Origin: Cyclobacteriaceae bacterium
GTDB taxonomy: Bacteria; Bacteroidota; Bacteroidia; Cytophagales; Cyclobacteriaceae
DNA: 64,000 nucleotides
Direction of reading: 5' to 3'
Assembly (NCBI GenBank): GCA_016786585.1
Contig: JAEUUI010000030.1
Coordinates: 186,001 to 250,000 of the forward strand
The position numbers were made by a program, and so were the translations under genes. Position 1 is the stretch's first letter; each line of letters starts with the position of its first letter. Of this stretch, positions 19,003 through 26,572 are shown piece by piece. The notes under the pieces are model-generated. The model had not been told where the DNA came from. It did no database searches and worked only from the letters and a program-made list of their open reading frames with translations.

Positions 19003-19279
19003 AGTGGTTGATTTATTTGGTTGGTGTTATACCGGGTTTGCAAATTTCTTTGAGGTTGTGCTGCGTGTGAGTAAGAAAACATACATCTAACGCTGTTACT
19101 TTACTAAAACGGTGTTTATCGCTTTTAAAAAGGAGTTGTCAATATCTGTAAACACCTGGCAGTATGCGTGTATGGCAGCGGTAAAGTTGGCGTAAACGGT
19201 ACACTTAGCTTTCCGGGGGCTGGTATGTGAATTCCATTTACTCGTGTAAGTTGACGGTATCATTTGAAACTGTTGACTT

Positions 19280-19468
19280 ATGGACCGTTTGTACATTGTT
19301 ATCATTCCTGTTTTTGGTTTACTGATTGTTCATCGTGCGGATAAGCTTGTTCAGTCGATCCGTGAAAAGCGGAAGCGCGCGAGTATGATTCATGCAGTTG
19401 TGTTGGTGGTGCTCCTGGTGGTTGCATCTTTTCTTGTGGCGGTTATCGAGAAGATGTGCGGACGGTAG
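19280..19468 (+). CDS. Two-helix small membrane protein, first of a tandem paralogous pair
   Basis: 62 residues: helix 1 at about residues 4-19, a basic loop (HRADKLVQSIREKRKR), helix 2 at about 36-56. It aligns along its whole length with the next gene (Y-x4-P-x-F ... R-x2-KL-x-QSI ... V-x-L-x-VV ... IE). Nothing is known of the function; the basic loop should lie in the cytoplasm. Confidence 0.65.
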   Translation: MDRLYIVIIPVFGLLIVHRADKLVQSIREKRKRASMIHAVVLVVLLVVASFLVAVIEKMCGR

Positions 19469-19472
19469 GTGT

Positions 19473-19649
19473 ATGTACCTGTTGCTGTTTCCGCTGTTTG
19501 CCGCAATCCTGCTGGACCGCATTCAAAAGCTCAGGCAGTCGATTAAGAAAGATGACCGCGAGGCGATCAGGGCTGAATGGTTGCATGTGGGTTTGATTGT
19601 GGTGGTGATGGGAATACTGCTGTTGCTTATTGAATTTAAGCAAGATTAA
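19473..19649 (+). CDS. Two-helix small membrane protein, second of the tandem pair
   Basis: 58 residues from the ATG at 19473, four bases after the stop of its paralogue. Longer versions in the same frame start inside the upstream gene and lack the paralogue-like N-terminus. Helix 1 about residues 2-16, basic loop RIQKLRQSIKKDDREAIR, helix 2 about 36-54. Tandem duplication followed by divergence is the simplest origin. Confidence 0.62.
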   Translation: MYLLLFPLFAAILLDRIQKLRQSIKKDDREAIRAEWLHVGLIVVVMGILLLLIEFKQD

Positions 19650-19704
19650 TGCCACCGGACCAACTGGTGTTTACAAGAATTTACAGATTTACCTTGAGCG
19701 CAAC

Positions 19705-20229
19705 GCACGAATTTCTTCTGGGAAAGCTCTAAGTCTTTTCAGGAAAGCTTTAATTCCTTTCCGGGAAGCTCTAAGTCTTTTCGGGATAGCTCTAATTCCT
19801 TTCGAGATAGCTCTAAGTCCTTTCCGGGAAGCACTAAGTCTTTTCCAGAAAGCTCTAATTCCTTTCCGGGAAGCTCTAAGTCTCTTCGGGGATGCTCTAA
19901 TTTCTTTTGGGATAGCTCTAAGTCTTTTCCGGAAAGCTCTAAGTCTCTTCGGGGATACTCTAATTCCTTTCGGGAAAGCTCTAAGTCTGCTCGGGGTCGC
20001 TCTAAGTCTGCTCGGGGTCGCTCTAAGTCTGCTCAGGGTCGCTCTAAGTCTGCTCAGGGTCGCTCTAAGTCTGCTCAGGATCGTTCTAAGTCTACTCCGG
20101 ATTGCTCTAAGCTTGCTCGGGGTTGCTCTAAGTCAACTCAGGATCGCTCTAAGTCTGCTCGGGGTTGCTCTAAGCCTCCGCGAAGCTGGTCTAAGTCTCC
20201 GTGAGGGTGCTATAAGTCTCTGTAAGATT
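19705..20229. repeat. Array of 25 tandem 21-bp units
   Basis: Every unit is exactly 21 bp with no insertion or deletion. Each starts with a conserved half, GCTCTAAGTCT (or the variant GCTCTAATTCC), followed by a more variable half. Units 0-12 (left) have variable halves like TTTCCGGGAA, which form dyads TTCC/GGAA, and tend to alternate AAGT and AATT types. Units 13-21 (right) have variable halves like GCTCGGGGTC; neighbouring units 13-14 and 15-16 are identical. The last units are degenerate. Two forward frames are open through the array because 21 is divisible by three, but neither has an in-frame ATG before it. The array starts 55 bases after a small membrane gene and ends 74 bases from the stop of the unknown gene at 20304. 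Confidence 0.95.
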
Positions 20230-20303
20230 ATGAGTTCGCTGGATGGAGATGCCGATTATACCGTTGGGGGGTGCGGAGGTCAAAAAGCAACTGCCTAGTA
20301 CAA

Positions 20304-21611
20304 TCATAATAACTTTTCATCAAGTTTACTCCTCCATTTTTCGAAAGCATCAACAATCCCTGAAGCTATATCTTGATGTTTTATCACACTAAAGACAAGA
20401 TCGGCTTCTTGATGGACATCTCTGTTCGCACGTTTGTAGTTCTCTCTTCCGCTTATCTTTATACTATTGATTTCACTTTCTACTCTCTTGTACTGTAGTT
20501 CAATCTCGTTCTGCATCCTGGGAATGCTCCAGATGTATGTTGCATGAGAGTTAAGTAGCTCCCAAACAAAGTGGTTGTATTCCGTTCCTTCTATCAAAAA
20601 TAAAAAGCCGAAATTCGGATGTAGTGTGTAATGAAGTTTATGATTTTCGGTTTGCTTTTTATCCGCCAAATAAACGAGTTGTTTTCCATTTCGGATACCG
20701 CTCTTAGCAATAAAGAAATTTAAAATATCCTCTTCCGACTGACTAAAAACATTGCCTGCACTATCCCCACTATCTATTTGCGCAAAGATTTCTTGTATTG
20801 TAAATAAAGATTTGTCAGGATTTTGTACACGCGGTTCTTTTGACAACGCAACCGTGCGTTGGTACTTTACACTATCAATTAACTCTGGTGTAATTTGATC
20901 TATATGCGCTGATGTCGCCAATACCTCAGGTGCTTCGTTATGTCTTAGCGTTATTACAACAGTGACTTTAAGCTTCTTTATCTTTAGCTTTTTTGCAAAC
21001 CAAATTTTTATGTGTTCAAACTCAGCTAAAATATGCTCGTTGTAAATCCTGACTTCAAACTCCTTCCTCAATTTCTTTATATGCCTCTTAAAATACACAC
21101 AGCCTAACATGAAACAGACATCATTAAAATCAAGCGAAAACTTTTCTGTAACTATCGATACTCTTGGCTGAATATCTTGCGCTCTATTTACGGAGGACGA
21201 AGGAAAAGGAAGGCCAGACTTGAAAAGTTTATTCGTTGGAAGATCGTCTTTTGAAAATGGTGAAGTTTCTATGTTGAATACAACATCGCGAAGGCCACTC
21301 TTGCGGTAAGATGATAGAAGTGGTTCGAGTTTCTCCCAGTCAAGTTTTTCAAATAACACTTTCTTAACTTCTTTCTTTGGCTGCTGCTCATTAAAGCTCA
21401 AAATATCATTCGTGTTATAATTATTTACTTTAAGTTTTAAACATTTGTCAGACGACTTATACTCAAGCATTTCAACTATCCAGAAAATGTCTTGGTTAGG
21501 GCGAAATGTCAAATGCTCCTTTGGGATATTTGTCTGCTGAAAGGAGATTAAAAGACTCGGATTGAAATAAATCCCTTTGTCGGATACTTTTACGGTCAGT
21601 TGATTATCCAT
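20304..21611 (-). CDS. Unknown protein in AT-rich island
   Basis: 435 residues from the ATG at 21611; a GTG 24 bases upstream in frame would add eight residues including a cysteine, which seems less likely. No signal peptide or membrane helix. The sequence is rich in Lys, Ile, Phe and Asn and visibly more AT-rich than the flanking genes. No known domain was recognised; the C-terminal part contains a basic, helical section ('YKRVESEINSIKISGRENYKRANRD'-type region, residues about 375-405). It is divergent from the HNH gene at 21806, with 194 bases between, so both could share a control region. A role in DNA defence is suggested only by the neighbours. Confidence 0.8.
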   Translation of the reverse strand: MDNQLTVKVSDKGIYFNPSLLISFQQTNIPKEHLTFRPNQDIFWIVEMLEYKSSDKCLKLKVNNYNTNDILSFNEQQPKKEVKKVLFEKLDWEKLEPLLSSYRKSGLRDVVFNIETSPFSKDDLPTNKLFKSGLPFPSSSVNRAQDIQPRVSIVTEKFSLDFNDVCFMLGCVYFKRHIKKLRKEFEVRIYNEHILAEFEHIKIWFAKKLKIKKLKVTVVITLRHNEAPEVLATSAHIDQITPELIDSVKYQRTVALSKEPRVQNPDKSLFTIQEIFAQIDSGDSAGNVFSQSEEDILNFFIAKSGIRNGKQLVYLADKKQTENHKLHYTLHPNFGFLFLIEGTEYNHFVWELLNSHATYIWSIPRMQNEIELQYKRVESEINSIKISGRENYKRANRDVHQEADLVFSVIKHQDIASGIVDAFEKWRSKLDEKLL

Positions 21612-21805
21612 TTTTTTTCTGCAATAAGGCTTCACAGCTGCAATGAAACAATCTTATGCTTGACTGAAATGAGAAGGGTGATGATTATCAAAAGCCCTGA
21701 CATTCGGTCTCATTTGAATGTTTTCTGAGCATATGGGTGTGTTGTTGTTAAAAGTACTGCTAAACCTAAAAACTTGCGCTATCTTGTAAAATAAACACCA
21801 TAAAA

Positions 21806-22753
21806 ATGAGGTTTTATATTGGCGTGACAGACAATAACTGGTACAATTTTCTATCCAAAACCACTCCCGATGACATAAACTTTTGGCAGCCTGGAGGAAA
21901 CTCAAACTTCAAAATACTAAGTCCTGGTGCGCCTTTTCTCTTTAAGCTAAAAAAGCCGTTGAACGCTATTGGAGGGTTGGGCTTTTTTTCGAGTCAAACA
22001 TTTTTACCGCTTTCCGTTGCATGGGACATTTTTGCCGAACGAAACGGTTGCGAAAATCTTTCTGGATTCAAAAAACTTATTCTCTCACATCGAAAAGACA
22101 AACAAGAAATTAATCCAACAATTGGATGCATAGTGTTAACGAACCCGATTTTTTTTGATCAAGAAGATTGGATCGAAACCCCACCGAATTGGGCAAAGAG
22201 TATTGTACAAGGAAAGTCTTACTCCACCGGAGAACCAATAGGCGGCAACATATGGCGAAGGATTGAATTGCTATTGTCTAAATATCTAAATCAGAATGTA
22301 AATCCGGGGCTAAAAAGTCAATTGATACTTGAAGAAACTGACTACCCTTCTGCTTATGGTAAGTCCATCCTGGCAAAAGTTAGACTAGGCCAAAGCGCCT
22401 TTCGCGTCCTTGTAACAGATGCCTACGAAAGACGATGCGCGATCACCGGTGAAAAAACTCTTCCGGTATTGGAAGCCGCACACATAAAACAATACTCAGA
22501 ATCAGGGCCGCACTTTATTTCTAATGGGATTCTTCTAAGGTCAGATGTTCATAAACTATTCGATATCGGCTATTTAACAATAACCAACGATTTAAAGGTT
22601 GAGGTAAGTAAAAGGATAAAAGAAGAGTTTGAGAATGGTCGCGAATACTATCAGTACCATGGCAAAAATCTCAACGTTTTGCCAAACAAAGACAACAATA
22701 GACCAAATTCACTTTACATTGATTGGCATAACTCGAATATCTTTAAAGGGTAG
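21806..22753 (+). CDS. HNH endonuclease with N-terminal PUA/EVE-like domain, possible modification-dependent restriction enzyme
   Basis: 315 residues. The C-terminal part (about residues 205-265) is an HNH_2-type nuclease: 'YERRCAITGE' then EAAHIKQYSESGPH, then 'NGILLRSDVHKLFDIGYLTI', where AAH, N and the H of VHKLFD give the His-Asn-His set. The N-terminal 150 residues begin YIGVTDNNWYNFL and contain a 'LSPGAPFLFKLK...IGGLGFF' stretch that resembles the PUA/EVE fold used to read modified bases; that assignment is by eye. EVE-HNH and SRA-HNH proteins are type IV restriction enzymes that cut DNA with modified cytosine. The gene stands alone, convergent with the 68-residue gene. Confidence 0.82.
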   Translation: MRFYIGVTDNNWYNFLSKTTPDDINFWQPGGNSNFKILSPGAPFLFKLKKPLNAIGGLGFFSSQTFLPLSVAWDIFAERNGCENLSGFKKLILSHRKDKQEINPTIGCIVLTNPIFFDQEDWIETPPNWAKSIVQGKSYSTGEPIGGNIWRRIELLLSKYLNQNVNPGLKSQLILEETDYPSAYGKSILAKVRLGQSAFRVLVTDAYERRCAITGEKTLPVLEAAHIKQYSESGPHFISNGILLRSDVHKLFDIGYLTITNDLKVEVSKRIKEEFENGREYYQYHGKNLNVLPNKDNNRPNSLYIDWHNSNIFKG

Positions 22754-22795
22754 AACTTATTCTATAGAACTTTACTCAACTCAGTTTATCACGTC

Positions 22796-23002
22796 TTAAT
22801 TTCTCAATTTAGCCTCCGCGTAACTCTCTATTACTAACATGTAATTGCATGTAGTCCAGTCGGTATTCTTATGAAGTTCTTGAAATTCTTGAGCCCATTT
22901 AATAAAAGTAGACATATCCATTCTCGAGTCACCCGAGTAATATTTATTTAGACCGGCGGCATACGAAATGTCCGCGACTGTCTCCAATAACTTAAAATTC
23001 AT
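22796..23002 (-). CDS. Small hypothetical protein in HNH operon
   Basis: 68 residues, soluble, mostly helical, acidic, with Trp and Tyr residues (FIKWAQEFQEL). The start lies one base after the stop of the HNH gene upstream, so the two are cotranscribed. No family was recognised. Size and position would fit an inhibitor or accessory subunit of the nuclease, but this is only inference. Confidence 0.6.
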   Translation of the reverse strand: MNFKLLETVADISYAAGLNKYYSGDSRMDMSTFIKWAQEFQELHKNTDWTTCNYMLVIESYAEAKLRN

Positions 23003-23003
23003 A

Positions 23004-23771
23004 TCAATGTTTATAGCGTTCCCGATTATGATAGCGCAAAAATTCCGGATCAGGCAGAAACCTTGAGGGAGCTATTATTTTTTTGCCATCAAATTTCTTA
23101 AAAAAATCAATCGAATATCGCTCCTTGCTCAAGATTCTCGGAGATATTTTAATAACGTAGTCTGGGGTAATAGTCATAAGGCCAGACTCGAACGCTCGAT
23201 CATGAAGCGCATTTATTGAGATCCCATTTCTCGGATTAAGCCTATTGCGCTCATCTATTCCCCAAGGGCGAATATGAGCAGCTATCAAAAACTCCGAATG
23301 TTTCATTCCTGTCACGCAACAGGTTCCGTTATAGGAAGCCAAAATTGTAGATCGAAAAAAAGCTTGATTGACACGAACTTTAATAAGCGCTTCGCGTACT
23401 TTACCAACCTTGGGAAGGTCATCCGTAACAATATTATTCAATTCCTCGACAGTAGTCATTTTAAATTTAGCAACGAGCTTTTCGCTTTCATAAGGTAAGT
23501 CATCCCAATTATTGAAAAACTCATTCCAAATTTCTTTATCAAGATTACTCGTGTTTTCCGCTCCTTTTATCCCTCTTGCTTTAAGACTTGGATCTAAGCT
23601 GGCGAAATTCACAAGTTTATAGGCCACGGAACTTGGGGTTCGTCCAATTAACGATGCAAGGCTTATAACCTCAGGATTACGATTATGAAGCCTCCCAAAG
23701 GGAAGCTTACAGTACAGATTAATGACGAGTATTAATTCGTTTCTTGTCCATAATTTTTGCCCAGCCTTCAT
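23004..23771 (-). CDS. HNH endonuclease with N-terminal Myb/HTH-like region
   Basis: 255 residues. Nuclease core at about residues 148-215: 'SYNGTCCVTGM', then IAAHIRPWGIDERNRLNPRNG, then 'NALHDRAFESGLMTI'; these are the His, Asn and His elements of the HNH_2 family often labelled putative restriction endonuclease. The N-terminal 80 residues start with WTRNELILVINLYCKLPFG and contain 'LASLIGRTPSSVAYKLVNFASLDP', a helix-turn-helix/Myb-like pattern typical of this family and probably used for DNA binding. The ATG overlaps the stop of the zinc-ribbon gene (ATGA), so expression is coupled. It is only weakly similar to the HNH protein at 21806 outside the core. Confidence 0.88.
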   Translation of the reverse strand: MKAGQKLWTRNELILVINLYCKLPFGRLHNRNPEVISLASLIGRTPSSVAYKLVNFASLDPSLKARGIKGAENTSNLDKEIWNEFFNNWDDLPYESEKLVAKFKMTTVEELNNIVTDDLPKVGKVREALIKVRVNQAFFRSTILASYNGTCCVTGMKHSEFLIAAHIRPWGIDERNRLNPRNGISINALHDRAFESGLMTITPDYVIKISPRILSKERYSIDFFKKFDGKKIIAPSRFLPDPEFLRYHNRERYKH

Positions 23772-23971
23772 AATGTATTCAATTCATCATCAGTCACAAC
23801 AACAAATTCGTAGTCGCACTCAGCTGCCAAACAGTTATGTATTTGTGACCCAGTGTTTGTATGCGACATATCTACAATTATCTCGGTTCGAGCACCACAT
23901 ATTGGGCATACGACTGGTTGGTCACAACATACTATCGCCTCGTTATAGTCAATCATTGAACTAATAAACAA
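23768..23971 (-). CDS. Small zinc-ribbon-like protein, first gene of the HNH operon
   Basis: 67 residues. Cysteine pattern CC-x4-CPICG ... C-x4-C (VVCPICG and NCLAAECDYEF), which fits a zinc ribbon or zinc knuckle. It has no signal peptide. Its stop overlaps the start of the HNH nuclease, and a 68-residue gene follows the nuclease, giving a three-gene unit. The role is unknown; it may bind nucleic acid or regulate the unit. Confidence 0.65.
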   Translation of the reverse strand: MFISSMIDYNEAIVCCDQPVVCPICGARTEIIVDMSHTNTGSQIHNCLAAECDYEFVVVTDDELNTL

Positions 23972-24172
23972 TCTGCAAGTTTTTCGGTTCTTTTGTCAAA
24001 ACATCCATTGCAAAACTAATATATAAATTAAACAACAAGCGTATTAATAATCTCTGAGCAATCTAAATATCGCGCAGGGACACAAATTGACAACAACGGG
24101 TTGATCTTATCTTCAATCTTTAATTCAGTAACGAGAAAAATTTAAGGAGCGTACATGGAACCGCGGAGCAGT

Positions 24173-24254
24173 CCGACCCCTGACGGCCTTCGGCATCAGG
24201 ATTAAAACCCTGACGGCCTTCGGCATCAGGGCATATGCCGGAAGGGGGCACGCC
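24173..24254. repeat. Dispersed palindromic repeat, copy 1 (internally doubled)
   Basis: The block CCCTGACGGCCTTCGGCATC plus AGG occurs twice here (24178-24200 and 24208-24230) and is followed by CATATGCCGG, a run of G and GCACGCC. The same order of elements recurs at 29078-29129 with one core instead of two. The core can fold as CCTGA/TCAGG with an inner GCC-TTC-GGC stem. The 335 bases from 23972 to 24306 otherwise show no gene; the first 200 are AT-rich. Confidence 0.85.
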
Positions 24255-24306
24255 AAGATCGAAGTTCGAAGCCAGAGGTTGGAAGTAAAGTCAGGCTTTG
24301 TTTTAC

Positions 24307-24483
24307 TCAGTCACTTTTTTTACTCCGCCTTCTGAAAAAGAGGTAGTTGGAAGAGAGAATCATCATCTCAAATAGTATCGTACCGACTAAACTTGACAGC
24401 CAACTTCGACCAACCCAGTAATGATTCCCTAACAGCATGATTGGAAATGTTATCAGTACAATAATGATAAGCCGGTTGTTCAT
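24307..24483 (-). CDS. Small two-helix membrane protein
   Basis: 58 codons from the ATG at 24483 to the TGA at 24307. The product begins MNNRLIIIVLITFPIML, a short polar turn with GNHYWVGRSW, a second hydrophobic segment, and a basic tail (FFRRRSKKSD). Two membrane helices with a positive cytoplasmic end make it a believable gene although it is short. It is flanked on both sides by repeats. The family is unknown. Confidence 0.5.
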   Translation of the reverse strand: MNNRLIIIVLITFPIMLLGNHYWVGRSWLSSLVGTILFEMMILSSNYLFFRRRSKKSD

Positions 24484-24901
24484 GATGAGATTGCTTCAGT
24501 CGTGATACTTCATTGTAAACGAATCATGCGGGTTACTCCTTCCCGCCAGTGGGCGGGCACGCGCAATGACGGTTGGCAATGACGGTGAGGCCCTTCGGAC
24601 CTTCAATACTAACTATATCATACAACAAGGGGATCCTTCTCCCGACAGGTCGGGATCACGATGACGGTTCGGAACGGGATTGGTTCGGTAGCGATGCTTT
24701 GTTGTAAACGATGAGATTGCTTCGGTCGCGATGCTGTGTTGTAAACCAGTTGTCCGAGGTGCTCTCTCCCGCCAATGGGCGGGCACGCGCAATGACGGGC
24801 GGTCGTGGTACTGCGTGGTAAACTATTCGTCCGTGTTACTCCTCCCGCCAGTGGGCGGGCACGCGCAATGACGGTTGGCAATTACGGTTGCGCAATGACG
24901 G
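24484..24901. repeat. Three composite intergenic repeats
   Basis: Three related blocks lie one after another: about 24488-24590, 24700-24799 and 24803-24901. Each has, in order, a GATTGCTTCRGTCGYGAT-like part (worn down in the third), a TTGTAAAC-like part, a TCCCGCC-A-x-TGGGCGGG hairpin, and GCACGCGCAATGACGG. The last two blocks abut. No coding sequence fits. The 'agattgcttcg...gcaatgacgg' frame resembles a repeat seen between genes of many bacteria, recalled from general knowledge and not checked here. Confidence 0.75.
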
Positions 24902-24905
24902 TGCG

Positions 24906-25649
24906 TTACTGTACCATGCGCACCTGGCCGGAGCTTTCGGATTTCTTGCCGCCTCCGATGAGGTTGATGCCTATGGTGAAACTGATCCACGACCGTGACC
25001 GGGCTTTGTTATCGGCATTGAAGAAGTCGGCACCGGCCAGCAAACCGATCTGGAAGTCTTTACCGAAATTGTACACAGCACCTCCGGCAAGGCTTGCGGC
25101 ATCCACGGAGCGGGTATCTTCCGAGTTTTTTGCGTTAACATCGTTGAGGGGCACTTTGGAATAGCCCGCCGAAAAGATGATGGAGAAATAATTGTCGGGA
25201 CTGCGCTTGCTTGTAAACCGCGGACCGATGTAATAGCCGATTTCGCCCGCACTATAAATCTTAAAGTCTTTCAACTGGAATTTGAACGGCACTACGAGCG
25301 GACCGGTGGCCAACTGCACAGAGGATTTCTTGATGTCGTTCGTCCAGCGTGAACGGCTGATGCAATACTGCTTGCCTTCGATAGCATACGGGAGGGTGTC
25401 GTTGCCGGATACGAGGCGGCACCGGTAACCTTTTTTAATCTTGATGATTACCCGGGCACTGTCGGGCGCAAAGCCGATTACTTCGAACCGGGTGCCATCG
25501 CAGATGCCGAACTTACGGGTGCTGCAGGTTTCGAAGTAGTCGTTAGCGGTGAAGTCGGCCTGGGCCTGGTATGTTCGGCCTTTGATTATTTCCTGGGCCT
25601 GGGTTACGAAGGTGATGATGGCAAACGCGAGGGTAAAGAGTGTTTTCAT
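24906..25649 (-). CDS. Secreted/outer-membrane beta-rich protein, unknown
   Basis: 247 residues from the ATG at 25649, which starts directly with a signal peptide (MKTLFTLAFAII...TQAQ); the longer frame upstream would put 28 Cys/Arg-rich residues in front. The first half holds four cysteines and a small domain ('YFETCSTRKFGICDGTRFEV'-type region, about residues 35-60). The second half ('YSAGEIGYYIGPRF', 'SIIFSAGYSKVPL', 'GLLAGADFF', 'WISFTIGINLIGG') has alternating strands as in small outer membrane barrels. No family was recognised. Upstream lies the 57 bp element shared with the gene at 27810. Confidence 0.72.
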   Translation of the reverse strand: MKTLFTLAFAIITFVTQAQEIIKGRTYQAQADFTANDYFETCSTRKFGICDGTRFEVIGFAPDSARVIIKIKKGYRCRLVSGNDTLPYAIEGKQYCISRSRWTNDIKKSSVQLATGPLVVPFKFQLKDFKIYSAGEIGYYIGPRFTSKRSPDNYFSIIFSAGYSKVPLNDVNAKNSEDTRSVDAASLAGGAVYNFGKDFQIGLLAGADFFNADNKARSRSWISFTIGINLIGGGKKSESSGQVRMVQ

Positions 25650-25689
25650 ACGAAGGAGGTTTAGGGTTATGCGGCCAAGCAGCCGGCAA

Positions 25690-25746
25690 ACGAAAATGAT
25701 CAAACGGTTACACGCGCACCGGCCGCAACACAAGAAAAACCTACAG
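25690..25746 (-). promoter_or_regulatory. Conserved 57 bp upstream element, copy 1
   Basis: Differs at only three of 57 positions from 27867-27923, with no gaps. Both copies lie upstream of minus-strand genes for exported proteins: this one begins 41 bases before the ATG at 25649, the other 57 bases before the ATG at 27810. Read on the minus strand it runs from CTGTAGGTTTTTCTTGTG to GATCATTTTCGT and includes GTTTGATC, a possible -33 TTTG. Confidence 0.7.
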
Positions 25747-25768
25747 TAACACGCAATGGCTTTTCAGG

Positions 25769-25933
25769 ATGGTGTTTACTCATCTTTATCGGATTTATAA
25801 AAGCGCAGCTGATTTATTTCCGAAGCTGAAGAAAAAATTACATGCAGCTTATGATGATGAGCAGTTTGAACTGATTTGCCGGTGCCTGATCGATGCGCGC
25901 TGGCTCATGCGCACAAGAAACTTATCCAATTGA
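25769..25933 (+). CDS. Possible small protein, 54 residues
   Basis: ATG at 25769, TGA at 25931-25933. The product is soluble and helical, with a hydrophobic face and basic clusters (LYRIYKSADLFPKLKKKLH; FELICRCLIDARWL). The composition looks protein-like, but there is no clear ribosome site and no known relative. It sits between two minus-strand genes. Confidence 0.35.
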   Translation: MVFTHLYRIYKSAADLFPKLKKKLHAAYDDEQFELICRCLIDARWLMRTRNLSN

Positions 25934-25984
25934 TGTGGTATTGTTTAAATGTGGATAATGTCTGCAAATTCGCTTTGCACCTTA

Positions 25985-26572
25985 TTACTTCAGCGTTCGA
26001 AATAATTTAGGGTTGCCTATGGTGCTAGTGAGAATTTTTATCGGGTAACCATTTTGCTGATGATAAATTGTAACGACAGGAACGCTGGGTGGTGGAAATA
26101 CCGGATTTTCATCAGGGAAGTGCGACCGATAAATAAGGCGTCCATAAATAACCCGCAAGGGAAGGCCATTGAAGACTTGTGGATAGTCGCTGTTAACGAT
26201 CAATTTATCTCCTTGGTTAAGCTCTTGCTGAAGTGTTGGCATAATGGACTGCAGTGGACTAAAGACCTCCTCGATTGCGGTGGCTCCTGGCTTACTGATC
26301 AACTCAAAAAAATTCTCTTCTAAGGTTTTATCGTTGTTGTACTCCGCAAGCGGAAATTGTACAACGAATATGTCCTGTGGAATACTATCGGTATTCGAAT
26401 AAAACAAAAAACCTTCGACCTCTATCCGCTGTAAACCGGTGCGCTGAAAGAAATCGTTTAGTCTTTGTTCATATCGGGTGTATACGTCCACGGGTTTCAT
26501 CTTCACAGTTTCTTGGGCATTACCTTCACAAACGTTTATTACAATCCATACGGTGAGGCAAAACAATTTCAT
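25985..26572 (-). CDS. Secreted hypothetical protein
   Basis: 195 residues from the ATG at 26572, which overlaps the stop of the upstream lipoprotein gene as ATGA; an ATG nine bases earlier (26581) is the alternative. Signal peptide MKLFCLTVWIVINVCEGNAQ, then a mixed alpha/beta domain without cysteines. No family was recognised. Coupling with the lipoprotein gene suggests both work at the cell envelope. Confidence 0.7.
   Translation of the reverse strand: MKLFCLTVWIVINVCEGNAQETVKMKPVDVYTRYEQRLNDFFQRTGLQRIEVEGFLFYSNTDSIPQDIFVVQFPLAEYNNDKTLEENFFELISKPGATAIEEVFSPLQSIMPTLQQELNQGDKLIVNSDYPQVFNGLPLRVIYGRLIYRSHFPDENPVFPPPSVPVVTIYHQQNGYPIKILTSTIGNPKLFRTLK

Noticed and set aside
19705-20229. CRISPR array
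   Set aside because: The repeats are contiguous at 21 bp with no unique spacers, and no cas gene is in the window.
19630-20298. 222-residue reading frame through the 21-bp array, with ALSLFRE/ALSLLGV heptads
   Set aside because: Only a TTG could start it, the frame is open because the unit is a multiple of three, and a second forward frame (SSKSFxE) is open as well. Annotated as a repeat instead.
24618-24881. 87-residue minus-strand reading frame
   Set aside because: It lies wholly in the composite repeats.
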